From: Sipunculus nudus
Lineage: Eukaryota; Annelida; Sipuncula; Golfingiida; Sipunculidae
Direction of reading: 5' to 3'
DNA: 64,000 nucleotides
Assembly (NCBI GenBank): GCA_026874595.1
Contig: CM049314.1
Coordinates: forward strand, 56,654,300 to 56,718,299
Shown here: piece after piece, positions 1-12,500 of the stretch
Numbering within the stretch: the first letter of the stretch is position 1
Layout of the letters: every line of letters starts with the position of its first letter
Program-made: the position numbers and the translations under genes
Notes under the pieces: model-generated
Seen by the model: the letters and a program-made list of their open reading frames with translations, nothing else
What the model was told of the DNA's origin: nothing
The model's database searches: none

Positions 1-81
1 ATATAATAATGGTATTTCCAATGTAACACTTTGTGCTATTTATTTCAAGTGCAGAGGTACCCTATGTTTAGTGCACTTGTC

Positions 82-345
82 TAGTGCAGTAACCCTGTAA
101 GTCAAGTTACACAACATACACAACAACAACAACAACACTGGCGTCTCCAGTGCAGTATGTCTGTAACTCAAGTAACAGGGTTACTGCACTGGTGTATTAT
201 AGTTACATGAATAGTGCACTTAGCTAAAGGGAATTATTTCATCAACTAAACTTCCTCCACTAATGTCTTTGTGTATGTTCCTTTATAAAAACAATAAATG
301 TCCAAATGTGACAAAATGTGAGTTACAGGGTTACTGTACTGGGGG
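82..345. repeat. Inverted repeat cluster (GTGCAGTAACCCTGTAA)
   Basis: The 17-mer GTGCAGTAACCCTGTAA near 83-99 reappears inverted as AACAGGGTTACTGCACT near 175-190, and again as ACAGGGTTACTGTACT near 325-340. A variant, CAGTGCAGTATGTCTGTAA, lies between them. A short (CAA)n run sits inside the first pair. The arrangement could be the end of a small foldback or MITE-like element. I could not find a matching target-site duplication. Confidence 0.5.
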
Positions 346-3300
346 TGCGATTTGTTTCCTTTCTTGTTTTGCCTTAACCTTAATCTGAAATCAAAAGATA
401 ATATGTGGTCTGATTAACATACCCCTGGTGTAGGTCTTGAGAGAAATGCGTTGATCCTGAGCATCGACGGTCCTTCTCATTGCCGAAACTAGAAGGACGG
501 TGATTGCATTTCTTATCAAAAAGGAACGATCCCATGGGCGGTTTGCCATATTTGACTAAATTAACCTAAAGATACTTAGCTGTTATTTATATATCCCTGT
601 CGTGTAACTGTGGTGCGGCAGTGCTTTGAAAGCCACCTAGCTGGAGTAATGAGAGTGTGCTCTGACCATATGCTTCTTCAAATATTAATGGATCGTGCAT
701 TGTTTGAGCGACGGTTTGTTCCTGTGATTGATTAACTGGCTGGACTAATCTTTTTCACCTAACCACAAAGTTCATCAACAACATATTTCTTGCAGATTGT
801 TTGGGCATGTCTTTTATAACTAGTAAGTTTTGTAATGTTTAACGTTTACCAATTTACATTTTCTGTTTTAGTATAATCTTGAAGGTAATTAACATTTCGT
901 TACACTTTGACCTTCAGTTTGTTGTGAGTATATTAACACATTGACATTATGAATCGGTCTGTTCCCCACGTAAATGTCACGGTACAGGGTATCCACGTTT
1001 CCTTGACCTTAGGTAACAAACAAATAGTCTTGACTATAATGTAGTTCAAACATAATTTCGTAACCTGTGTCTACGTTTATATAGTCGTGAGTACATATAA
1101 TCTATCAAACCAAGACAGCATTTCATATTACACCGTGACATAATTGTAACCATTACATATATTTGAAGAAATGTTTCTTAATTGTTGCATTACCTGATGA
1201 TTGCTTCCTCCTCTTTAGTGAAATGCTGAATATGAAGTTTTTCATTATAAACCTGTCTCTCGTTTGTTGTAATGAAGAAAAGGTCAGAGTCATTTATGTC
1301 ATGCCAGAAGAAAAAAAAAATACCGACATTAAGGAATTTTGATCCTATTATAGGAAAGGAGTGATTTGCAAACTGTGTATCTAAATTTCTGAATGAGAAT
1401 GTTTTCTCATCTTCTTTAGGGTATTAATTCTACTGAACCCTTCTTTATTAGTGTCATTGGTTCATATCTTTTCAATATAACAAGCCTCACAAATATTTGA
1501 GATGTTTGACATAGTTTTTATACGAAATTTATCTAAATGTGACTTTATACTGTGTGTAGTGTTTCTGCAATTAAGTTTTAAGAATTAAAGAGTATTCTTA
1601 AAATAATTTTTAAACGTATCACCAGCTGTATCTTGTTTGAAATAATTACCGGGTGGTCCCACACTATCTTGCGTTTTGCATGTAGCTTTTTATAATAAAG
1701 TATTATTTATTTACATCTATGTAATGAGCTCTTTAATTGTCATCTCTGAATAATTTAAGTGTGCTAAGGAGCGCTTCAAAAAGAGGACATTCATAAATGT
1801 GTTAAATAATTGATAATACAATCCTTGTGATGCTTTGACTAGATCAGCCGAAAACGTCAATTGCTATATAACTATTGTTTAACTGTGACTATCTTGTTAA
1901 TTTAATCAGACAAAACTGTGAGATGGAGAGTGAAGCAATAAATGATCATCTTTGTATAAACGGCAAAATTAAATACTGCTTCAGGTAGTAGCCTACCTGT
2001 TTTTAACTAGATGCCGAGTTTAATATTAATGGTATGAAACATTACGAATAGTTCCCCTGCAACGCGAGTAAGTTTCTCATTAATTGAAAAGAGACTTTAA
2101 CATTGCAATAGCATCCGAATAGAAAGCCAACTTATTAACCAACTCTCGGGTTGGTCATTAGATAGAAGAAATTTTCTCATTTTAATTTATTTGCAAGATA
2201 TATCAGTCACGTATGTCGTATCAGTCACAACATCAGATTAGTTTAGCTTTACAATAAGCATGCTACCAGTCTACTAGAAGAACTGTGAATATTCATTTAA
2301 ATTATTGTTTTTTTCGAAGCCATACTCTTTATATTAACAAATATGGAAAGCATATTCATTAATTTTTTTTTTCATTTCCATTCATTTTTTTCTAATATTC
2401 ACACATATATTGGTTATCATAAAATAGTTTACTCTGTTTCAGTGTCCATATGTCACATGGTCTACTATAAATCAACTAATTGTTTTACGTATGAATTTGC
2501 TCCTGCGTTGTTATATAATGGTTCAAATCCGTTAAGGCTGTGTGCATAATATTTGTGTATCAACACTAACCTCGATATCCTAGGCATATCCTAGTAGGCA
2601 TTCATGTCAAGAATGTTTGACAAGACCACATACACCTTGTGTACAAAATGGTTGGTTGGTACTTAAATAAAGTTATGTCAATAGATAATTATAGGTTGAT
2701 TTGAACGAGGATTGACCTTGCACCATTCAGAGAAAATGTACCTATGAGGTATATTTATCTTATTCAATAATATTTGAATAAATAAGGTGTAAAATAACAA
2801 TATGTGTCCGCAATACACGTATATCACTTCATACAGTTGATATCCATCGTTGCGTGTGAAATATTGTCCAATAAATATAATGTGGGTTTTCTTAAGAACT
2901 ATAATTTTAATGTTCTATATAAATAAATATTAAACAATTCTGCAGAAAATGCTTCGTCGGTATATCAAACATATTTTATGTGATTAACAAATAAACCGCA
3001 AATCAGAATATCCCGTCTAATAAAGTATTGCTTCTTATCAGATATTCTATGTATTCTTTGCACATGAACGTATTTTATCATTTAAAAGTGTTATATTTGG
3101 CAAAATAAGTAAAATCTTAATTGTATGGCCGGTTCATCATATAGTTATGTCCTCCTTATGTTTCTCGGGAATTGCGTCACCTTACCTTTCGTCTTTGTTT
3201 GTAGGTTTACGCGTGATTTTTTCTATGGATTAAGCCAAGGTCAGATGTCTATGGTACGAATATACTCTAATTGCCATACATAAATCAACTATACCATAAA

Positions 3301-3710
3301 TGATAATATATCAGTGACATTTAAAAGACATTTTCACAAATGACCTTATATTATGGGGTCAGTTGATATTTCATCTGGTTAATGTACACCGATAAGGGAG
3401 ACATAGAGACAAACAAATATGTTGAAGAGCAATGCTTACATACACTCATAAGTGACATCACTAGACATGATCCAAATGAAACGTTCTTAATGTTCTCTAC
3501 CAGCCACTTGCTACTTAAGTGTGTTTTTAGGAGCCACATCATGCATTTAGGTGTATTAAGGCTTTTGTCATGTATTGTACACATTCTATAGCTGAACCCT
3601 TGGATTGTACATGCACATTCTGTAGAAAAGCCACGTAGAATGTATACATACCATGGCCAACATTATGACTCTACTTCTTTTATAGATATACCATAGAATG
3701 TATACATGTA

Positions 3711-3714
<4 letters not shown>

Positions 3715-3756
<42 letters not shown>
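3715..3756. repeat. (AT)n microsatellite
   Basis: Uninterrupted alternating AT dinucleotides over about 42 bases. Confidence 0.95.
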
Positions 3757-3758
<2 letters not shown>

Positions 3759-3895
3759 GAGACTACTTCAGAATTCATATATAATATAATTTTGCCTATG
3801 AGCAGATGTATGCCTAGAATTGCACTAGACAAAACCCAAGTTTGATTAAAATATCAATTGATCTGATCGAGTAACAGGCCTACAATCACCGATAA

Positions 3896-3898
<3 letters not shown>

Positions 3899-3957
<59 letters not shown>
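3899..3957. repeat. (AT)n microsatellite
   Basis: Uninterrupted alternating TA dinucleotides over about 59 bases, about 140 bases after the previous tract. Confidence 0.95.
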
Positions 3958-3960
<3 letters not shown>

Positions 3961-6177
3961 GTCCGTTGACCTTAACCCGACCTCCTCTGTGCAACTTTAT
4001 TTAACGGTAAAGGTTAACGAACAATATGCATGAACACTATTACGCATACAAATGAAAACGACTTCGTAGATCGATGAAACCCCTACAGGTCAGCTGATAT
4101 TAAAATGCCAGTCAATATTTACATGTTGTTAACCAGTCTGGTCACTATTGCCCCTCTATTGGCCTCAAGTCACGACTTTCTAGGCATAATACATGTAATC
4201 AAGATAAATAGTGAGACGCTAGATATGTGATAATTCTAAATATCATTCAGTCAAGTACACTCAAACAAATACTACAATATGGATATATTTCTCTCTGTGG
4301 ATTATCTAATAGACCCTAAAAGGAAACTGGAAATTTTCCAAAATAGCAAGAAGGAATTGAAAGAGTTTATATCCATAAATCATATCATAACTCAGGGCCT
4401 GAATATTCTTTGATATGAATCCTTCAAATGTTTGTTTTACAAAAGCTTTGACATATATTTAAAAATATCCCCTACACAGTATTAGATCATACGAAACAAG
4501 GAACATTAAATTTATTACAGTATAATTCCGAAATTACGACCAGCACCAAGACCATGAAATAGTGGTCGAGGTTGTTTCAAGGTTTGACTGGCTAGGATAT
4601 GACAGCAGTCCATACGGCTGCGTTGTAGATTTTAAGTGCTCTAAACCCCCTTGTGTCTGTTCATTACCCTTTGGAATTACCTTTCCAGAGGGGTTCCACG
4701 ACATGATAACACCGGGCCATCCTATAAAATTTATGAGTCACAAAGAAGTTAAGTCAAAAAGAAAAAAGTAGAAATTCATAACAAAGGGCAGCTGGAACAT
4801 CAATTTATGGTAATTATTGTTAATAATTTAATATACACGGGGTGCTTGTTTGATGTTTAAATGTGATATGTCATGATCCACTGCATTGTATACAATGCAA
4901 GTCTATAAAGGTCAGAGTAAAGGGCTAATGCCTCCTGCATATAATCAACATGTTAAAAAGCTACTGGTCGTTGACCGTCCGGGGTTCAGGTCGATGGTAA
5001 GGTGCAAAGTACAAACGTTATCGGAACATAGAAAAGATATCGATATTTAGAGATGAGTTGGACTTAGGTAATATTTTATTGTATACCGTTTCTAAAAATT
5101 ACAACCCCGTCGTTAAAAATGTATAAAATAGCTTGCAGTGCAACTATACATTTTCTGCAGTCTGTCTCCTGTGGATTCTAAACTGTACCGGTTAAATACC
5201 GCAGGACTTCATTAACCTCAGGTGGTCAGTCAGGCAAACGTGTGAGATTATTTTATGTAATCGCAGTTTTACGAAATTTTCATCGGACGGCGTTTTATGT
5301 TAAAGAGTATCAATATTTAATTATAACATGCATGACATTTGTTTATAGATGAGCCATCTGAGGTAAACTATACAAATGTCATATGAGACATAAATATTAG
5401 GAAAATTTTCCATGGTTGTCACACGGAGTCCAACTCTAGAATACAGATTCTGAGACAGGAAATATCTCCATGATAGATCGTACTACAACAAAATGCAAAT
5501 ACAATTGATATTACAGGAAAGAATAATAAGTTACATGTAAAGTCTTACATCAAATGAGTGTGATGACACATACTAACAAAATTAAATGTGCTTACAATAT
5601 ATCTATAATACATGTTCATGTCATTTGAATCAACAGAAATCATTGGGGAAACTAGTTCATACCAACAGCTAAAACTACATTTTGATAAAAGAAAATTGCT
5701 CGGTTTTGTCAATTATCATTGGGATAAAAAGTGCAACGGAATGCTTTTAGTTTTTAGTTATTTAATCATTATAATTGAGGTCATGTAAATCTGCTTTGAG
5801 CTTTTAACTAAATAGTGAATCCTAATGACGGAAAAGATTTCATGACGATAATTTTGACTACTCTGACGCCTTACATATCAACCCAACCTTGCCAAATGAT
5901 TAAAAGCAATACACGGGTTTACCAAATATGTTATTCTCGCAAATGTCAGATTATATGGAAATATCACCTAAAACAAATATACGCTTGATTATTGAATGAT
6001 TCAAGTGTTGTTAAGGCACGAATTTCAAAAGGTTAATTATTATCACGGACAGAATATAATATTCATTCTCACTGTTTTCAGTATTTCCTTACTCTATTGC
6101 AGTACAAGCTGCTATCTATATATTGTCATCTGATTTAGTGATCTCTTTACGAAACAAGTGAATAATTCTTCAAAGAT

Positions 6178-6932
6178 ATGATGCACTGGACAAGGAATTT
6201 CTTCATCTTTATTTTGGCGGTGGAAATGACAACTAGCTTAGATGCCGATCGTCAACGCATTCCTCTCACAACGAGCCTACGTGGTATTTCCATGCAAGCA
6301 AGTTACAAAATTGGATCGTAAGTAAAAATATGTAGTTAAAACGAAGGCGTTTTTAGTAACAGTGACGACAGTTACTTTAAGGTTCGGTGAATGCAGATTC
6401 GGAGATAAAACGTGGATGTATTAATTACTATATGGGGGGGGAAAAGGAAAATAACGGTGCTCTTTTGTCTGAAAGAGAACGGGGTTGAATGGATTGATTG
6501 GAGCCACTGGAGTCCATGCAGCAATGCTTGTGGACCTGGTCGTAAAATTCGGTCACGTGTTTCAAGCACAATTCAGGCATCCCATAAAGAGGAACAGTAC
6601 TGTTTCCTGCGTCCATGTCCAGCAGATAATGTTATTCTATACACTGTTCGCACATTATAAAAGGTAGCTATAAACCATCACCGTACCATATCTGAATCAT
6701 TCTCATTGCTTATGTAGATGGATGGACACATTGCCCTATTTGTTAATTCTTTAATGTGTAGAAAGATCAAATGCTCTAACTGATCTACTGTTTAGGGTTT
6801 CCTAACTGAGTGACATTCTCTATTACAATAACAGCATTCCCTAATCACTTATATATTATGAGAAACGCCAACAAGTATGGGGAAATTGAAAACTATCTTG
6901 AACTTACAAAAAAGCATTTAGATTCAAGACAG

Positions 6933-6982
<50 letters not shown>

Positions 6983-7878
6983 ACGAGAGAGAGAACGAGA
7001 GAGAGAACGAGCCAGTTAAATCCAGAGAATATTAATGTGTTAAATGATGATAACGCGTTTCATTTTCTATTATTATAAGATTAATGAAAAGCTTTTTTTC
7101 TAATAGAAGTGAACGACCTTCTGTTTGTCTAATCTCTAGATTTTTATACTAATTGGTACTCCTGTTAAAGAATCCGACATTTCCTGAAGCCTGCCGGGTA
7201 GGTTATTCAAGACTTAGTGGCACCTGTATTAAACTAATACAGGAGACAAAGACGTTCTATGGAGAATTAGCAGCGTGTACTTCAGAGGGATCACACCTGC
7301 TCAAGGTAGAGAGTCAGCAACAAAGTGACTTGCTGGAGGAGTTTTGTCACTCCAGTGGAGGCAAGTTTAGGGTCAGAGCTTTCTGTATAAGACACGTTTT
7401 CCTGTATACATGTCCTGAAGCCTCACTCTGCTAAATTATATCTGTCAGTGATGAACGGCCACTGACCGTCAAGCGGAAAATAAGGAAAAGAAAAATCTTA
7501 TATCTCAACATCTTAAATTACATTCTTAGGGATATATAAAAATATTTTAATTACATAAGTATTCAGATAAATCGAAAATATTTCTTTATTTTCCATGAAC
7601 CTGTATGATGTTTAAAATCTTACGATTTACTTACAGTGAAGTGATATGTGCAAATGGGTGCATTTTGGCAGAATCGTTGGTTTTGGATGAATTCCAATCG
7701 AGACGACCTACCTGTAACGTTCCGTCCGTGGGATATGAAACTTGGACAACAAGACATGGTAAACCAGACTCCCGGGCAACTAATATATGCAGGTTACGCT
7801 TTCCACATCACAGGAGCCCGTGGTTGGCATGATGAAAAGTGCATGACTGAAGGATATCCTGTTTGTGAACACCCGTAA
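6178..7878 (+). CDS. Secreted TSP1 + C-type lectin domain protein (4-exon model)
   Basis: Model: exons 6178-6283, 6476-6630, 7171-7371 and 7672-7878. The phases agree and give about 222 residues. Residues 1-20 form a hydrophobic signal peptide after two tandem ATG codons, so the product is probably secreted. Residues 36-87 form a short thrombospondin type-1 repeat (W41, W44, W47, then CSNACGPGRK and later C78 and C83). It has four cysteines rather than the usual six. Residues 92-222 form a C-type lectin domain, with early cysteines C95 and C106, a helix-rich middle and a terminal WHDEKC...PVCE that matches the family's last cysteine pair. No EPN or QPD sugar-binding triplet is visible, and the usual WND is WHD, so calcium-dependent sugar binding is doubtful. 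Uncertainty: exon 1 has a stronger-looking donor (GTAAGT) at 6318, but its phase does not fit exon 2. The first intron and the final acceptor (TTTTGGCAG) are therefore provisional. Confidence 0.6.
6933..7011. repeat. Compound (TA)n(GA)n microsatellite
   Basis: (TA)n passes into (GA)n and then into a repeated GAGAGAGAAC pattern. It lies in the putative second intron of the lectin gene. Confidence 0.9.
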
Positions 7879-8600
7879 ACATGTCCATAAAGGATCGGTT
7901 ACCATTTATCTTAATTTGATCGGTCAAACTCTAAGTATAGAAACAAAGATAAATTAATTATATGGTTATCAGATATCTCACATGGGCGTGTTCCTGTGCG
8001 TAAGAGGTTCAAGTATTTTCCTTTCTGACATGACAGAATGGAAGGAATCTATAAGACCTCAAGAAGTCAGAGAATGTATTTCATTTCATACATGAAGCTG
8101 AATTAAAATAACAAAATTATAAAAGTATTTTTCTGTTGTACAAAGATATCAATAGCATATCGCTCAATTTGTATGGTATAACTTGTTGCATGTTTATAAC
8201 TTAGATATATACTCAGAACTTCAAACAGTTCGCTGATTTGCCAATAAGACAAACATATAGACAGCAAAAATCTGGTTTGCATATGTCTTAAGACTTGGCT
8301 CATGAGAGGCAAAATCTAATGGACCTATGGTCTAGATTCATACTTAAATAAGAATAACACAAAGAAAACTAAAATGGATCCACCGACTTGATATTTGACA
8401 GCTTATAAACACAGGAAGAGTAATATGATATGATATGAATGGGGATTTAATTCAGTGATTATTATATATATTCGAAATACGAAACTCTAACAAAAACATT
8501 CGATTTGGTTTGACCTGTTTACACAATATCAAATCAAGCCTACCGCCTAGGTCAAAGGGGTTATTAATAAATATGGTTGGGTTCTATGACATCAATTAAA
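7660..8600 (+). repeat. Tandem duplication, copy A (lectin exon 4 and 3' flank)
   Basis: This block includes the last lectin exon and about 720 bases downstream. It is recognisably repeated at 8748-9585. Shared landmarks are GCATTTTGGCAGAATC, TGTTTGTGAACACC, a GACAGAATGGA/ACAGAATGGA block followed by ACATGAAGCT, and a GCCTAG...AAAGG...AATATG block near the right end. Copy A keeps the open lectin frame. Confidence 0.7.
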
Positions 8601-8747
8601 TTTGACTGCAAAATCACAGAGGTTTAAAGGTAAAACCGGTTAGGGTAAAAAGCAGTTGAAACATGCCGCTGACGTTGGCTCATTTCATATTTCATGTTTG
8701 TATATCAAGAATGTGGCATTAATGTAGGCTTCTACGTACATATTGGC

Positions 8748-8935
8748 GCATTTTGGCAGAATCTTTGGTTTGGTTGAATTCTAATAGAGACGACCTCCCG
8801 TAACGTTCCTTCCAAGGGATATGAAACTGGGACAACCAGACATGGTGTACCGGGTAAAGGGTCATTACTTTGTGCAGCCTACGCTTTCCACATCATACCT
8901 ACGATTGGTTGGCATTGTTTGTGAACACCTTTTAA
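8748..8935 (+). pseudogene. Decayed copy of the C-type lectin terminal exon
   Basis: The segment matches the last exon of the upstream lectin gene, starting at GCATTTTGGCAGAATC and ending at TGTTTGTGAACACC. Relative to that exon it has in-frame stops, a shift after the region encoding NSNRDDLP, and a 29-base deletion. The deletion removes the stretch encoding DEKCMTEGYP, including the penultimate domain cysteine, so the copy cannot fold as a C-type lectin domain. There is no matching copy of the first lectin-domain exon, TSP1 exon or signal-peptide exon, so the duplication covered only the 3' end of the gene. Confidence 0.75.
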
Positions 8936-9410
8936 GTATCCATGAAAGCATTGGTGGCCAATTAATTTAATCAGTAAAACATTTATGCGAACAAAGAAAA
9001 TTGTTTCTGTGTGTTGTTGATTCAAGCATTTTCAACTATAACATAACAGAATGGACGGAACCTGTAGGACCTCAAAAGATTCAATAAATGTATTGTTTAA
9101 TTCACACATGAAGCTTAATTTAAGCTTTCTAAATAGATAACTTCATTTCTAATCAATATAAATATCGCCTACTTTGTAGATTATAATTCGTCGTACATTC
9201 AAAATAAGATATATACTCGGACATCTGCCAACATTCTTTGATTTGCCAGTAGGGTACTCTTATAAAAAACAAAACTTCGGGTCATATGTGTCCTACAGAA
9301 TTATCCCGTCCGTTTCAAATTGTAATTTACAAAAGGTCTGGATTCAGACTGAAATAACTTAAAGAAAACTAAAAAATCAGTCACCGACTTCTTCATATAA
9401 GGAGTTCATA

Positions 9411-9452
9411 GAGATAAAGAGATAAAGAGATACAGAGGTAAAGAGATATGAT
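9411..9452. repeat. Short GATAAAGA tandem repeat
   Basis: Three to five imperfect units of AGAGATAAAG. It lies in duplication copy B and is not obviously present in copy A. Confidence 0.7.
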
Positions 9453-9599
9453 ATGAATGGTGATTGCAACCTATACAAAAAAATCAGTTTGGAAAGACCT
9501 CTTAATACAAAATCCCATATCATCCTGCGCCTAGTTTAAAGGAAGTTATTACCAAATATGCTCGTGTTCAAGGTTATCAACTGATATTTTACTGAACAT

Positions 9600-12500
9600 C
9601 ACATACATACATGTGTGTGCGTGTGTCAAGAATAGTTCAGAAACAGACCAACCATAAGATGCATTAGCGCTGCCTGCATGCATTCCGTCGATACTAGCTT
9701 CACGGCATTTGTACATCCATGTTTAACAGTATAAGGTCAACGAGATACGGACCCTGTTCACGTTCACTTCTATACGGAACAAACCATAGTATATAACAGA
9801 AACGACCATGGTGTCTATAGATTTATTTACCATATCATTTGAAACTAGCAAATGTTATTAATAACGAAATGTAAATTGATATTGTGAAAAGTAGAACTTT
9901 CGTGCTTCAATATTGCTTTAGACATTAATCAAATATTTTCATTTACTTTATGTATCATCCATTGAACACATATACAATTTATATAAATTCGCTTCTCAAA
10001 TTGAGAGCAAATTATCTCTTTTATAATTTTCATCTTCTTTCAAAGTTATCCTTTAAAATTCCTTTACTTAACACCCTTTCGATTTACAGTTCCATCAAAC
10101 AACGACATTCTCCTAAACCGGTCACTACTGATATGTACGGACGATGAGGTCACAGTGGTCTTAAAGTTAAACAAGTTCCGACTTGTATATATACAATGTG
10201 TCGACTATCTTAATTTCCCTAATTGTCTAGAAAATTTTGATTCTAAATTCCAAGTAGTTGTTAAAAGGAGTGAGTGTATATATCAATTTAAACCAAAATC
10301 GTTGTATCGTTATATCCCATTTAATATCATAAACCTGTGACTATGTCACAGAGAAGGAGGCATTGCTACAACATTGTTAGAAAGTTTCTCAGTAATTTAA
10401 TATTTAAATAAATTGTTAATCAACAGGTATACATAAGTAATTATGTGCAATTTAGCATCTGAGTCCCTGACTCAGTTTTGTTAGTTTTTAACAAATGCTA
10501 ATAGGCACTTTCATTTAATTTGCTCCTCGTGATTTATTTTACGATACCGACGATACAGAGGGGGTTCTTATCCCTACGTTACTGTCAGAAAAAAAATTAG
10601 CACTTTCTAAATGAAACATATGAAAAAGAATTAAAGAAAAGTGCCATGATTAAGAAAATACATATTAATTCTGCCTTGTTCATAGCGAAACATTAACATG
10701 AACTCTCTTCATTGAACTTGTTTTCTATATGACCAATGACAACTAGCGTCACATGACGTTGTGTTGACTAGAAAGAACCAGTTGTCCCAGTACCATGCAT
10801 ACCCGTTAATAGCCTATCATTACAATTCTTATGGTGTTCAATAAACAACTTTTCTCCAGATCTGTTATACATAATATATAAAACTGTGTATCGTGACATT
10901 TACGATGTTCCTGGGTGAGACGAAATCGCGAAATGGAAGCCATCGACTACAAATAACAGTCTTATAACTAGCGACCAGATGGCGAGCGCCTAAAAGCTTT
11001 TGAATGATAACCATCTCTTTTGAAAAACATTTTTTAGACGAGTTCAACATAAAAATTTAGGATGGAAATGATCCATTTACCTAATGCAAATAAAAGAGCA
11101 CTTATTTCACAGGATATATTTTTTAAGCACAATAAACCCCATTATCTTATTCTAGCTGATAAACCGGTAATCGGGCTTATTATAGGGCTTGGAGTGTATT
11201 AAATTTGATGAGGAATGTTGGCTCAATTATTTTATTCTCAAGTTAAAATTAAATACAGATTTTCAGTGGAATACTGTCTCAGTAAAATATGTCAAATATT
11301 TTACACTTACATGTATTTTGTGGCGTTATTTTGTGTGCTGGTGGCAAGAAATTCATACATCGGTATGTTTACCTTGAATACCTTGTCAGTGATGATGTTT
11401 ACATTTGCGAATCGGGATGGGACGCGGGGGCATTCAAATTTTTTAAAGATCTTTGATTGGTTAAGCCCCTGTTACATTCCGGGTGCGCTCGCTTGTGAGC
11501 ATTTAGTCGCACGATAGGCTTCAAAAAGGGTCTATCGCCATAGATCGCATCAATTGCCGCAAAAGCATTTATAGATGCAACAGCTGTCTTACAGCCAGAG
11601 CAAACAGAAGCGACCGTTGTACGACTAAGCCGCATACACTTGTACAAGTGGTCTTGCGTTCATATGCGAGTGTTGCACGAATCGGAGCTATTGGTCTGAC
11701 GTCACAAATAACTGTCGCGCGACTGATCACATGGTCGTAGGAGCTGACGTACGACCATGCGATTACACGTGCATTTTGGGGAGACCGGTTGTACGATCAT
11801 ACGATAGGTCTTTCGAGTGGATAAGCTGTAGCTTATTAATGTAGACATAAAAATCGTATCTTGTGATTATAGTATCTTGCACGGCCGAATTCCTATATTG
11901 TTTTATAGTATGTTTTTAATGACCTGTTTTATCAAGTTTAGTCCATAGGGTAATAATTTGCATTTTCTCTAGATCCCATAGGGAAACGATTCCAGTTCTG
12001 TTAAACTATTATGTGGTATAGTAATATATTAGATAAAATTATATTTTCAGAACATAAGTATTTGTATTCCTTCTTCTACCAGGTAAACTCTTGGACAACT
12101 CGGTATACGCACAAAGGAGCACATACAATTTTTGCAGATAACGTGCTAAGGCTTTAATAACATGTTATTTAGTGGACAAATATATTGTGAAACCCCGGGC
12201 TGCAGACACCCCTCTGGGGGTAGACACCCCGCGTAATGGAGTCTTAGGTCCGACCAAACACTTTTACTACTTTGAGAACAGTTTAAATCACCGGCGCTGA
12301 CGGACACAGAAACGGCCGCTATTACCGGGGGTAGAAAAAATGCTTTGTCACTGCGATTATGTTCTGCATCTAGTAAGCCTCTCGCCTATTAAACATGCTC
12401 CCATTAGTTTGACCAAGGAGTTTATAACAAACAGAGTTCCATCTATGAGAAGGTCTGCCATGTCTCGCAGGTCAGTCGTGCGCTTATTGCAAATAAGACA

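Larger units (their letters stand above)
1..6177. other. Gene-poor AT-rich stretch
   Basis: I see no supported gene here. Short open frames (for example near 2343, 3351 and 4562) lack splice signals, similarity I recognise or coding-like composition. The stretch holds an inverted-repeat cluster at its left end and two long (AT)n tracts, listed separately. The part just before 6178 may hold the promoter of the lectin gene, but I recognise no specific element. Confidence 0.5.
8748..9585 (+). repeat. Tandem duplication, copy B
   Basis: Diverged second copy of the 7660-8600 block in the same orientation, somewhat shorter because of deletions. Beyond the exon remnant, homology continues through the 3' flank, with alternating well and poorly conserved stretches. 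This indicates an old duplication. Confidence 0.65.

Noticed and set aside
2499-2545. B-box-like word GGTTCAAATCC near 2520
   Set aside because: No A box or cloverleaf upstream; a chance match.
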